A stretch of DNA of 9,662 nucleotides from JBJXGF01 sp046153015 (lineage in GTDB: Bacteria > Actinomycetota > Acidimicrobiia > Acidimicrobiales > CAIXPF01), in NCBI GenBank assembly GCA_046153015.1, contig JBJXGF010000382.1, positions 1 through 9,662 of the forward strand, read 5' to 3'. Positions 1 through 6,119 of this stretch are shown piece by piece; position 1 is the stretch's first letter, and each line of letters opens with the position of its first letter. The translations under genes were made by a program, and so were the position numbers. The notes beneath the pieces were generated by a model, which was not told the DNA's origin, made no database searches, and worked only from the letters and a program-made list of their open reading frames with translations.

Positions 1-32
1 CCCGGCCGGCGGCGCGTCGGGCGCCGGCCGGG
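1..32 (-). terminator. GC-rich inverted repeat beyond the SDR gene pair
   Basis: A perfect 11-bp inverted repeat (arms 1-11 and 22-32, loop of 10) lies about 40 bases past the stop codon of the minus-strand gene ending at 74. Its position suits a transcription terminator for the SDR pair. No T-tract follows on the minus strand, and the left arm touches the window edge so the stem may be longer. In DNA this GC-rich, such repeats also arise by chance. Confidence 0.3.
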
Positions 33-73
33 CGGACGGCGCCGCCGCCGCGGTCACAGGATGGGCGAGAGGT

Positions 74-1210
74 TCACGCCGGAGGCTCGGCCGAGCGGGC
101 GGCCCGGGCGGCGCGGCGGGCGGCTCGGCGCTCCTCGTAGTCCGGCGCGTAGCGGTCGACGAACTCGGGGTCGGCGGCCGCTGCGAACGGCGCCAGCTCG
201 GCGCCGGCCCGCCGCCACGCCGCGAGCAGGTGGTCCTCGGCCTCGTAGTCGAACGGGTCCTGCAGCAGCCCGCGTTCGGTGCGCCCGCCCCGCTCGACGG
301 GGTGCTGGACCAGCCAGCGGGCGGTGTACGCCAGCGCCTCCGGGCAGGGCGCCACGTCGCGGTAGCCGAGCTGATGGAACGCCTTGTCCACCGGGGTCAT
401 GCGATGGTACGGGTCGTTCAGCATCATCATCGGATGGCCGGGCGTGGCCAGCTCGAAAGGCAGGCCCACGATCTCCATCTCGTGGCCGAGCGCCTCGCAG
501 ATGATCTCGACCACCTGGCGCAGGGTCGGCGTCCACTCGTCGCTCACGTTGTAGGCCTGCCCCGCCGAGGCGTCGGGGTGGTCGATGGCGAGCAGCAGGG
601 CGTGCGCTGCGTTCTCGGCGAAGGCGCCGGTGCGCAGCATCAACCCCGAGTCGGGCAGGATCATGTGGCGGCGCCCGTCGAGCACCCGGCGCACCACCAT
701 CCACTCGCGGGGGATGAGCTGGCCCGGCCCGTAGATGAGCGGGTACCGGAAATGCGAGGCGGTCGGGTGGTGCTCGAACACCGCGGCCTCGGTCTCCACG
801 ATGCGGGCGACCTTGAGGTTCTCGGCGCCGGCCTTCGGGGCGTCCTCCCTCGTCGGCACGCGCAGGCCCGGCGGCGACAGGTCGCGGGGCGTGCCGTAGC
901 CGCGGTATACCGGCACGCCGCCGACCGACACGAGCTTGCCGACCCGGCCGGCGTAGAGCTTGGCCTGCTCGCGCAGGCGCCCGTACATGATCGCGGCCAC
1001 GTCGAAGGTGCGATCGCCGAGCGCGTCGGCCAGCGCGCCCGCGTCGAACGGGTCGGTGTGGATGTGCTCGAGGCCGGCCGGGATCGTGTCGACCTCGTGG
1101 TTGCCGGTGTGGAGGATCACCACCTCGTAGCCGCGCCGGCAGAGCCCGTTCACCACGTGCGGGCCGGTGGGGCCGGTGCCGCCGACGACGAGGGCGCTCG
1201 GCGCGGCCAC
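74..1210 (-). CDS. NAD(P)-dependent epimerase/dehydratase family protein (extended SDR), second of tandem pair
   Basis: A 378-residue protein of the NAD-dependent epimerase/dehydratase (extended short-chain dehydrogenase) family, presumably cytosolic and acting on a sugar, steroid or similar carbonyl/hydroxyl substrate that cannot be named. It opens with a Rossmann dinucleotide-binding loop GGTGPTG (residues 10-16) after a short beta strand. A SVGGVPVY strand (95-102) matches the SSxxVYG region of the family, and RYPLIYGPGQ (155-164) matches the conserved RxxxxYGPG. A lysine (K133) sits where the YxxxK catalytic lysine is expected, but the residue four before it is Ala, so the classical tyrosine is missing. 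The tail (about 360-378) is Arg/Ala-rich and probably disordered. The GTG start abuts the TGA of the upstream paralogue with no spacer, and a GGAG at 1220-1217 inside that gene can serve as ribosome binding site. The two genes are surely co-transcribed and probably translationally coupled. Confidence 0.88.
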   Translation of the reverse strand: MAAPSALVVGGTGPTGPHVVNGLCRRGYEVVILHTGNHEVDTIPAGLEHIHTDPFDAGALADALGDRTFDVAAIMYGRLREQAKLYAGRVGKLVSVGGVPVYRGYGTPRDLSPPGLRVPTREDAPKAGAENLKVARIVETEAAVFEHHPTASHFRYPLIYGPGQLIPREWMVVRRVLDGRRHMILPDSGLMLRTGAFAENAAHALLLAIDHPDASAGQAYNVSDEWTPTLRQVVEIICEALGHEMEIVGLPFELATPGHPMMMLNDPYHRMTPVDKAFHQLGYRDVAPCPEALAYTARWLVQHPVERGGRTERGLLQDPFDYEAEDHLLAAWRRAGAELAPFAAAADPEFVDRYAPDYEERRAARRAARAARSAEPPA

Positions 1211-2302
1211 TCAGCGCTCCAGCGAGAGGTGCGCGCCCACGGCGTCGCGGGCGTAGCGGTCGACGAAGCCGGTCTCCGCGGCGGCGGCGGCCGGCTCGAC
1301 CTTGGCGCACGCGTCTTCCCACGCCGCGATCAGCGCGTCCTCGGCGGCGTAGTTGAACGGGTCGCCGAGCCCCGCCTCGGTGACCGAGCCGGCCTCGACC
1401 GGGTGGTCGACGAGCCAGCGGGCCGTCTGGCCGAGCGCCTCGACCGCCCCCACCCGATCCCGGTAGCCGAGGCTGGAGATGATCTTCTCGGCGCTGGTGA
1501 CCCGGTGGAGCGGCGTCTTCTCGATGAAGGGGTAGGCCGGTGTGGCCAGCGAGTACGGCAGCGACACCAGCTCCATCTCGGCGTCGAGCCCGGCGGCGAT
1601 GGCCTGGATGGTCTGGCCGGCCGAGAGCACGTGCTCGTCGGTCACGTTGAAGGCCTGGCCGGCCGAGGCCGCCTCGTGGTCGAGGCCGAGCAGCAGGATG
1701 TGCGCGGCGTTCTCGGCGAAGGCCGCGGTGAGCAGCGTGAGGCCGCCGTCGGCCACGATCATCCGCCGCCGCCCGTCGAGCACCCGCTTGACCACTGACC
1801 ACTCGCGGGGCACCACCTGGCCGGGGCCGTAGATGCGGGGGTAGCGGTAGTGCGAGGCGGTGGGATGGTGCTCGAAGACCAGCTCTTCGGTCTGCACCAT
1901 CTTGACGACCTTGTCCTGCTCGTCGGGCCCCGCCAGCGGCGCGTCCTCCCGGGTGGGCACGGGCAGGCCGGGCGGGCTCCAGACCGCGGCGTGGCTGAAA
2001 CCCGCGTAGACGGGCACGCCGCCGACCGACAGGAACCGGCCGCAGCGGCCGGCGAAGTACGGGGCGAGATCCCGCAGCCGGCCGTACATGGCGAACACCG
2101 CGTCGAACGTGGCGCCGCCCAGCGCGCTCGCCACCGCCCCGATGTCGAACGCGTTCGTGTGGATGTGGGGGAGATGTCCGGGGATCGTGTCGACCTCGTG
2201 GCGGCCGCTGTGCAGCACCGTCACGTCCCAACCCCGCTCGACCAGACCATTGATCACGAACGGCCCCGTCGGACCGGTTCCCCCTATGACCAGCGCGTGC
2301 AT
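1211..2302 (-). CDS. NAD(P)-dependent epimerase/dehydratase family protein (extended SDR), first of tandem pair
   Basis: A 363-residue paralogue of the next gene in the same operon. More than half of the residues are identical by eye along the whole length, including FEHHPTASH and IYGPGQ. The Rossmann loop GGTGPTG is at residues 7-13, SVGGVPVY at 92-99, and the putative active-site lysine is K131. As in the partner, the position four before the lysine is not Tyr (here Asp), so the usual YxxxK motif is absent. The reading frame is open far upstream (to about 3187), but the true start is the ATG at 2302: family homology begins at once with MHALVIGGTG, and the upstream part is antisense to the spondin gene. 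No Shine-Dalgarno lies before this ATG. A TACCCT hexamer 8 bases upstream suggests a leaderless transcript. The substrate is unknown; the pair may form a heterodimer or handle successive or related substrates. Confidence 0.9.
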   Translation of the reverse strand: MHALVIGGTGPTGPFVINGLVERGWDVTVLHSGRHEVDTIPGHLPHIHTNAFDIGAVASALGGATFDAVFAMYGRLRDLAPYFAGRCGRFLSVGGVPVYAGFSHAAVWSPPGLPVPTREDAPLAGPDEQDKVVKMVQTEELVFEHHPTASHYRYPRIYGPGQVVPREWSVVKRVLDGRRRMIVADGGLTLLTAAFAENAAHILLLGLDHEAASAGQAFNVTDEHVLSAGQTIQAIAAGLDAEMELVSLPYSLATPAYPFIEKTPLHRVTSAEKIISSLGYRDRVGAVEALGQTARWLVDHPVEAGSVTEAGLGDPFNYAAEDALIAAWEDACAKVEPAAAAAETGFVDRYARDAVGAHLSLER

Positions 2303-2310
2303 AGCGGGCG

Positions 2311-2316
2311 AGGGTA
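2311..2316 (-). promoter_or_regulatory. Candidate -10 element (TACCCT) for leaderless transcription of the SDR pair
   Basis: Read on the minus strand, TACCCT matches the actinobacterial TANNNT -10 pattern and lies 8 bases before the ATG at 2302. Transcription would therefore start at or next to the A of the start codon. The lack of any Shine-Dalgarno sequence in the intervening bases fits a leaderless mRNA. No convincing -35 element was seen. Confidence 0.42.
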
Positions 2317-2468
2317 GCCCGGCGCCGCCGCCGGCGCTCGCGGGGCGAGGCGGCAGTGTTTCGCGCTCGGTAAGGGCCTCGTAATGGGATTCCCGCCGGG
2401 GCGGGGCGACACTGCGCAGGCCGGCTCCGGAGCGCGGTGGAACCCCAGAGCAGACGCGACGACGCGGA

Positions 2469-2485
2469 CTGTCTCGGACAGAGAC
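2469..2485 (+). repeat. Two overlapping, mutually exclusive small inverted repeats before the spondin ribosome binding site
   Basis: CTGTC/GACAG (2469-2473 with 2477-2481, loop of 3) and GTCTC/GAGAC (2471-2475 with 2481-2485, loop of 5) share bases, so only one hairpin can form at a time. The second ends directly before the GGAG ribosome binding site at 2486-2489. This could be an operator half-site pair or a weak translational switch, but five-base stems can be chance. Confidence 0.3.
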
Positions 2486-2497
2486 GGAGAGTGCACC

Positions 2498-3241
2498 GTG
2501 CCCAACCTCATCACCCGCCGCGCCCGATGGGCCGCCGCGGCAGCCGCAGCCCTGGCCATGGTCGGCGCCGCCGCGCCGGCCGGCGCCGGCGGCCGCTACG
2601 ACGAGCCTCGCACCTACCAGGTGACGGTCAAGAGCATCACCGCCCACCAGCCCTTCACGCCCCCGGTGATCGTGCTGCACGAGCGCGGCGCGCGCCTGTT
2701 CAAGGCGGGCCGGCCCGCCTCGGTGGGGGTGCGCGAGATCGCCGAGAACGGCAACCTCGATCCGCTGCTGGCCGCGCTCGACGCCCATCCCGCGGTGGCC
2801 GACGTGGCGGTGGCGGCGGCCGGGGATCCGCCGCCGGTCCAGCCCGGCGAGTCGGCCACCGTGATGGTGACCGGCGACCGTTGGGTGCGTCGGCTCTCGC
2901 TCGTGGCCATGCTCATCTGCACCAACGACGGCTTCGCCGGCCTCGACGGCATCGCCGCACCCCGCCAGGTGGGCCAGACGCGGGTCGCCTACGCCGACGC
3001 CTACGACGCCGGCTCGGAGCGCAACACCGAGCGCTTCGCCGACCTCGTCCCGCCGTGCGGGCCGCTCACCGGCGTGGACAGCGGCGGGCAGGGGACCGGC
3101 ATGTCGAACCCGGCCCTGGCCGAGGGCGGCGTGGTCCGCCACCACGAGGGGATCGACGGTTCGGCCGACCTCACCGGGGATCACCACGGCTGGGCGACCG
3201 ACCGGCCGGTGCTGCGCATCGAGATCACGCGGGTGTCCTGA
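2498..3241 (+). CDS. Secreted spondin domain-containing protein
   Basis: A 247-residue exported protein. The N-terminus is a classical signal peptide: basic MPNLITRRAR, then an Ala-rich hydrophobic stretch (11-27) and a small-residue cleavage region near APAGA (26-30). The mature part is one spondin N-domain (Spond_N), recognised from YQVTVKSIT (40-48), the QPFTPPVIVLH strand (51-61), an AENGN segment (82-86), the hallmark LICTNDGF (139-146) and a C-terminal GID...W...PVLRIEI pattern (218-243). Bacterial spondin-domain proteins are secreted and of unknown role; in animals the domain belongs to adhesive extracellular-matrix proteins. Cys141 and Cys187 are the only cysteines and could form a disulfide. 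The GTG at 2498 was chosen because GGAG (2486-2489) precedes it with an 8-base spacer and it starts the signal peptide; the frame is open back to 2384 but that extension is not signal-like. The gene is probably monocistronic, with a hairpin 17 bases after the stop. Confidence 0.9.
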   Translation: MPNLITRRARWAAAAAAALAMVGAAAPAGAGGRYDEPRTYQVTVKSITAHQPFTPPVIVLHERGARLFKAGRPASVGVREIAENGNLDPLLAALDAHPAVADVAVAAAGDPPPVQPGESATVMVTGDRWVRRLSLVAMLICTNDGFAGLDGIAAPRQVGQTRVAYADAYDAGSERNTERFADLVPPCGPLTGVDSGGQGTGMSNPALAEGGVVRHHEGIDGSADLTGDHHGWATDRPVLRIEITRVS

Positions 3242-3258
3242 CCGGCGTCAGGCGCCAG

Positions 3259-3286
3259 GGCGTCGGGCGCCTCGGCGCCCGACGCC
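3259..3286 (+). terminator. Strong hairpin after the spondin gene
   Basis: Arms 3259-3271 and 3274-3286 are perfect 13-base reverse complements, so about a 12-bp, almost pure G/C stem with a tetraloop can form. It starts 17 bases after the spondin stop codon and ends before the thiolase promoter candidate, where a terminator is expected. It lacks a T-tract, so it is at best a non-canonical actinobacterial-type terminator. Confidence 0.5.
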
Positions 3287-3297
3287 TGCGTCGCGCC

Positions 3298-3303
3298 TAT
3301 CCT
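3298..3303 (+). promoter_or_regulatory. Candidate -10 element (TATCCT) for the thiolase gene
   Basis: TATCCT differs from TATAAT at two positions and lies 37 bases before the thiolase ATG, leaving a short leader that carries the ribosome binding site at 3326-3334. The expected -35 position falls inside the preceding GC hairpin and has no recognisable TTGACA. Confidence 0.35.
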
Positions 3304-3340
3304 GGCCGGGCTGGCGGTCTGCGACAGGGGGAGGCCCGAG

Positions 3341-4525
3341 ATGCGTGAGGTGCTGGTGGCCGGGGCGGCGATGACGCCGTTCGGCAAGTTCTTGGAGCGC
3401 AACATCCGCTCGCTCGTGACCGAAGCGACCGGCGGCGCGCTGGCCGACGCCGGGTTGGCCCCGAGCGAGGTCGGCTTCGTCGTCTTCGGGAACGCCGCCG
3501 CCGGGGTGCTCACCGGTCAGGAGATGATCCGGGCGCAGGTGGCGCTGGCCGACAGCGGCCTCGCCGGCCTGCCCATGGTCAACGTGGAGAACGCCTGCGC
3601 GTCGGCGTCCTCGGCGTTCAACCTGGCGTGGATGGCCGTGGCGTCGGGCCAGGCCGAGGTGGCGCTGGCCATCGGGGCCGAGAAGATGACCCACACCGAC
3701 AAGAACCGGGCGAACGTGGCGCTGGCTCGGGCGGTCGACGTGGAGCAGCTCGTGGCCGACCTGGGCGAGGAGGTGCTCGAGCAGGGCGCCGGCGCGCTGT
3801 TCATGGAGATCTACGCCAAAGCCGCCGAGGGCTACATGGCCAAGGCCGGCTGCGGGCCCGAGGCCTTCGCCGCGGCTGCGGCGGTGAGCCACTTCCACGG
3901 CAGCCTCAACCCGAAGGCGCAGTACCGCACGCCGCGCACGATGGAGGAGGTGCTGGCCAGCCGCCCCATCGCCGGGCCGCTCACGCTGCTGATGTGCTCG
4001 CCGATCGGCGACGGCTCGGCCGCCCTCGTGCTGACGTCGGACGAGTACGCGGCGCGGCACGGCCTCTCCGGCCCGAAGGTGCGCGGCACCGCCATCCGCT
4101 CGGGCACCTTCGGCGAGCACAACACGGTGGTCGAGCGCTGCGCCGAGGCCGCGTTCCAGATGGCGGGCGTGGGCCCGGCCGACATCGACGTGATCGAGCT
4201 GCACGACGCCGCCGCGCCGGCGCAGCTCCAGATCCTCGAGGAGCTCGGCGTCGCCGGCCCCGGCGAGGCCGTGAAGCTGGTGATGGACGGCGACACCCGC
4301 CTCGGCGGCTCGATCCCAGTGAACCCCTCCGGCGGCCTCATCGCCAAGGGGCACCCCGTGGGCGCCACCGGCTGCGCGCAGCTCGTGGAGCTGGTCGATC
4401 AGCTGCGCGGCCGGGCCGGGGACCGCCAGGTTCCCGGCGCCCGCTGGGCCCTGGCCGAGAACGCAGGGGGCGATCTCGGCGCCGGGCCCGCCGCCTGCGT
4501 GGTCACCATCCTCGAAGCCGAGTAG
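3341..4525 (+). CDS. Thiolase family protein (SCP2/SCP-x-like acetyl-CoA acyltransferase)
   Basis: A 394-residue thiolase, the usual length for the family. Thiolases cleave 3-ketoacyl-CoA with CoA or run the reverse Claisen condensation, in beta-oxidation of fatty-acid or steroid side chains, in the cytosol. The nucleophilic cysteine is Cys86 in NVENACASAS (81-90). An SCP-x type HD motif is at His288 (ELHDAAAPAQL), followed by NPSGG and GHPVGATG with the catalytic histidine His338. The CxG motif of classical thiolases near the C-terminus is replaced by ENAGG (373-377), which is typical of the SCP2-type branch, so this is not an AtoB/FadA-type enzyme. Because both Cys86 and His338 are kept, a true thiolase is likelier than the aldolase relatives. 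Such proteins often pair with a small DUF35 OB-fold protein; none is adjacent. ATG 3341 is preceded by an excellent AGGGGGAGG (3326-3334). The gene appears monocistronic. Confidence 0.93.
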   Translation: MREVLVAGAAMTPFGKFLERNIRSLVTEATGGALADAGLAPSEVGFVVFGNAAAGVLTGQEMIRAQVALADSGLAGLPMVNVENACASASSAFNLAWMAVASGQAEVALAIGAEKMTHTDKNRANVALARAVDVEQLVADLGEEVLEQGAGALFMEIYAKAAEGYMAKAGCGPEAFAAAAAVSHFHGSLNPKAQYRTPRTMEEVLASRPIAGPLTLLMCSPIGDGSAALVLTSDEYAARHGLSGPKVRGTAIRSGTFGEHNTVVERCAEAAFQMAGVGPADIDVIELHDAAAPAQLQILEELGVAGPGEAVKLVMDGDTRLGGSIPVNPSGGLIAKGHPVGATGCAQLVELVDQLRGRAGDRQVPGARWALAENAGGDLGAGPAACVVTILEAE

Positions 4526-4529
4526 CTAG

Positions 4530-4563
4530 GGCGAGCGCAGCGAGTCCTGTCGACCGAGCGAGC
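4530..4563 (+). repeat. 34-base direct repeat, copy 1 of mosaic element
   Basis: Begins 4 bases after the thiolase stop codon and matches 4617-4650 with one mismatch (T4550 versus C4637), at a period of 87 bases. It is rich in GAGC/GCGAG units and is followed by further GAGCGAGC-like sequence to about 4573. It is non-coding and REP-like in appearance. Confidence 0.75.
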
Positions 4564-4587
4564 GGAGCGAGCCGGGCGGCGATGGGG

Positions 4588-4608
4588 TCTGGGGGCGCAG
4601 CCCCCAGA
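4588..4608 (+). repeat. Palindrome between the direct repeats; possible thiolase terminator
   Basis: A perfect 9-bp stem (TCTGGGGGC at 4588-4596 with GCCCCCAGA at 4600-4608) and a GCA loop. It lies between the two 34-base repeats, about 60 bases past the thiolase stop. It could act as a transcription terminator although no T-tract follows, or be the palindromic core of a dispersed REP-like element. Similar G-run/C-run palindromes are common between genes of GC-rich actinobacteria. Confidence 0.6.
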
Positions 4609-4616
4609 ACAAGTGC

Positions 4617-4650
4617 GGCGAGCGCAGCGAGTCCTGCCGACCGAGCGAGC
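4617..4650 (+). repeat. 34-base direct repeat, copy 2 of mosaic element
   Basis: Second copy of the 4530-4563 repeat, 33 of 34 bases identical. Together with the palindrome it forms a 121-base module (4530-4650) filling most of the gap between thiolase and hen1. Downstream of it base composition changes abruptly to an AT-containing patch (4661-4700) that probably holds the hen1 promoter. Confidence 0.75.
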
Positions 4651-4694
4651 TGGTCTGGCGAAATTTGGCGACAGGCGAACGCCTCGGGCGCCGA

Positions 4695-4700
4695 TATTTA
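4695..4700 (+). promoter_or_regulatory. Candidate -10 element (TATTTA) for leaderless hen1-pnkp transcription
   Basis: TATTTA is the most AT-rich hexamer in the non-coding sequence and ends 6 bases before the GTG chosen as hen1 start. No Shine-Dalgarno sequence lies between them, so transcription beginning at the GTG itself is plausible. A 6-bp inverted repeat (4702-4707 with 4713-4718) spans the start codon. A TTGG at 4665 is too far away for a normal -35. Confidence 0.4.
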
Positions 4701-4706
4701 CCGACA

Positions 4707-6119
4707 GTGCTGCTGTCGATCACCACCACGCACCGCCCGGCCACCGATCTCGGTCACCTGCTGCGCAAGCACCCCGACCACGTGCGCACGATCGAGCTCG
4801 GCGCCGGCACGGGGCACGTGTTCTGGCCCGAGGCCGGCTACGAGCGGGCCACAGCGTGCCTGCTGTTGGAGATCGACCCGGTCCGCCTCGGGGGCGGGCC
4901 GGCGCCGTCCGTAGACGACCGGCCGTATACGGCCTCGGCCCTGCTCGCCTCGGCCATCACGACGGTCTTCGCCGCCGCCCTCGCCGGGCGCTGCCCCGAA
5001 CGGCCCGGGCTGGCGGATCGCGCGCTGCCGCTGTTGGTGCACGTGCCCACCGTGCCCGCCCGGTGCGGCGCGGCCGGCCTGGCCCGGCTGTTCGAGCCGC
5101 TCGGCTGGCGGGTCGACGCTGCGCCGGTCCCGCTCGATCCGATGTTCCCCCACTGGGGTGAGGCCGCCGTGCACGACCTCACCCTGCGCGGCGAGGCCAC
5201 CGTACGGGACCTGCTGGCCCAGCTCGTGGTGCTCCTCCCGGTGCTCGACGACGCCGACGACCGTCCTGACGACCGTCCTGACGACCGTGGGGTCGGGCGG
5301 GACCGGCTCGACGAGCTGCTCCACCACGGCGGCCGGTGGCTGGAGGCCCACCCGGAACGGGACCTGATCGCCCGTCGCCAGCTGGGCCGCCGCCCGCCCG
5401 CCACCCGGGCGAGCCTCGCCCGCCTGGTCGAGGGCGACCCTGACCGGGACGCCCTCGCCGCCGACCGGGAGGAGGCCGAGCTCGAAGCGCCCCTCGGCCT
5501 GGCCGAAGCCCGGCTCGACGCGCTGGTGGCCGAGCTCGAGGGCGCGGGCGCCCGCCGGGTGGTGGATCTGCGCTGCGGGGAAGGCGCCCTCGTCCGGGCG
5601 CTGCTGGAGCGGCCCCAGTTCGAACGCGTCGTGGGGGTCGACGCCTCGCTGCGCAACGTCGAGGCCGCGGCGCGGGCCCTGCGTCTCGACCGCCGGCGCG
5701 AACGGGACCGGGCGCGGGTGGAGCTGGTGCACGGCTCGCTCGGCTACCGGGACCGCCGCCTGGAGCGCTTCGACGCGGCGGTGCTGAGCGAAGCGGTGGA
5801 GCACACACCCCCCGGCCGGCTGGCTGCGCTGGAGCAGGCCGTGTTCGGGTGCGCCCGACCTGGCCTCGTGCTCGTCACCACGCCCAATGCCGAGTACAAC
5901 CCCCGCCTCGGGCTTGGCGCCGGCGGAGCGACGCGCCGCCACCGCGGGCACCGCTTCGAATGGAGCCGGGCCGAGCTCGCCGCGTGGGCCGAGGGGGTCG
6001 GCGATCGGCACGGCTACCGGGTGCGCGGCGACGGGATCGGCGAGCGCGACGAGCGGCTCGGCCCGCCCACGCAGCTCGCCGTGTTCTCCCGCCTCGACCC
6101 GGCCCGGAGCGGCCGATGA
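4707..6119 (+). CDS. hen1: 3'-terminal RNA ribose 2'-O-methyltransferase Hen1
   Basis: A 470-residue bacterial Hen1, the usual length. Hen1 methylates the 2'-OH of the 3'-terminal nucleotide at an RNA break before Pnkp seals it, so the repaired tRNA or RNA resists the same ribotoxin. The N-terminal Hen1 domain, which binds and activates the Pnkp ligase, starts with LLSITTTHRPATDLGHLLRK (residues 2-21). The C-terminal methyltransferase keeps the metal site: Glu362, Glu365 and His366 in EAVEH plus a histidine in GHRFEW (near 415). Two oddities stand out. SAM motif I reads DLRCGEG (287-293), with Arg289 where a Gly is expected, and a DDRPDDRPDDR insertion sits near 184-194. GTG 4707 was chosen because family similarity begins right after it; the frame also allows a TTG at 4665 that would add 14 residues unlike the family. 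It overlaps pnkp by ATGA, so the two are co-translated. Confidence 0.93.
   Translation: MLLSITTTHRPATDLGHLLRKHPDHVRTIELGAGTGHVFWPEAGYERATACLLLEIDPVRLGGGPAPSVDDRPYTASALLASAITTVFAAALAGRCPERPGLADRALPLLVHVPTVPARCGAAGLARLFEPLGWRVDAAPVPLDPMFPHWGEAAVHDLTLRGEATVRDLLAQLVVLLPVLDDADDRPDDRPDDRGVGRDRLDELLHHGGRWLEAHPERDLIARRQLGRRPPATRASLARLVEGDPDRDALAADREEAELEAPLGLAEARLDALVAELEGAGARRVVDLRCGEGALVRALLERPQFERVVGVDASLRNVEAAARALRLDRRRERDRARVELVHGSLGYRDRRLERFDAAVLSEAVEHTPPGRLAALEQAVFGCARPGLVLVTTPNAEYNPRLGLGAGGATRRHRGHRFEWSRAELAAWAEGVGDRHGYRVRGDGIGERDERLGPPTQLAVFSRLDPARSGR
5256..5288 (+). repeat. 12-base tandem repeat inside hen1
   Basis: GACGACCGTCCT occurs 2.75 times in perfect tandem (5256-5267, 5268-5279, 5280-5288), encoding DDRPDDRPDDR. 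The unit is a multiple of three, so copy-number change keeps the frame. It falls at the end of the N-terminal domain, just after LPVLDDA, in a linker before the methyltransferase part. Confidence 0.9.

Larger units (their letters stand above)
2303..2497. other. Divergent intergenic region between SDR pair and spondin gene
   Basis: These 195 bases must contain the promoters of both divergent transcripts. The minus-strand -10 candidate is at 2311-2316 and two small overlapping inverted repeats lie at 2469-2485. The least GC-rich part is around 2357-2391, but no clear plus-strand -35/-10 pair was recognised there. No further gene was recognised. Confidence 0.5.

Noticed and set aside
54..2231. 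725-residue minus-strand open frame across both SDR genes
   Set aside because: Arg/Pro/Gly-rich shadow translation caused by high GC; the SDR proteins in the other frame have clear family motifs.
2384..2497. Earlier ATG for the spondin protein
   Set aside because: The extra 38 residues are not signal-like, whereas GTG 2498 has GGAG at good spacing and starts a normal signal peptide.
2303..3187. N-terminal extension of the first SDR gene back to 3187
   Set aside because: It would run antisense through the spondin gene, has no family similarity, and the SDR Rossmann fold begins immediately at ATG 2302.
14..3271. 12-base sequence GCGTCGGGCGCC shared by the hairpins at 1-32 and 3259-3286
   Set aside because: In a window of this GC content many 12-base matches are expected by chance, so it is not evidence for a common element.
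4665..4706. TTG start for Hen1
   Set aside because: Adds 14 residues outside the family's usual N-terminus, with no ribosome binding site; the GTG at 4707 matches where homologues begin.
4613..5161. Open frame overlapping the mosaic repeat and hen1 start
   Set aside because: Encodes repeat sequence followed by a low-complexity shadow of Hen1.
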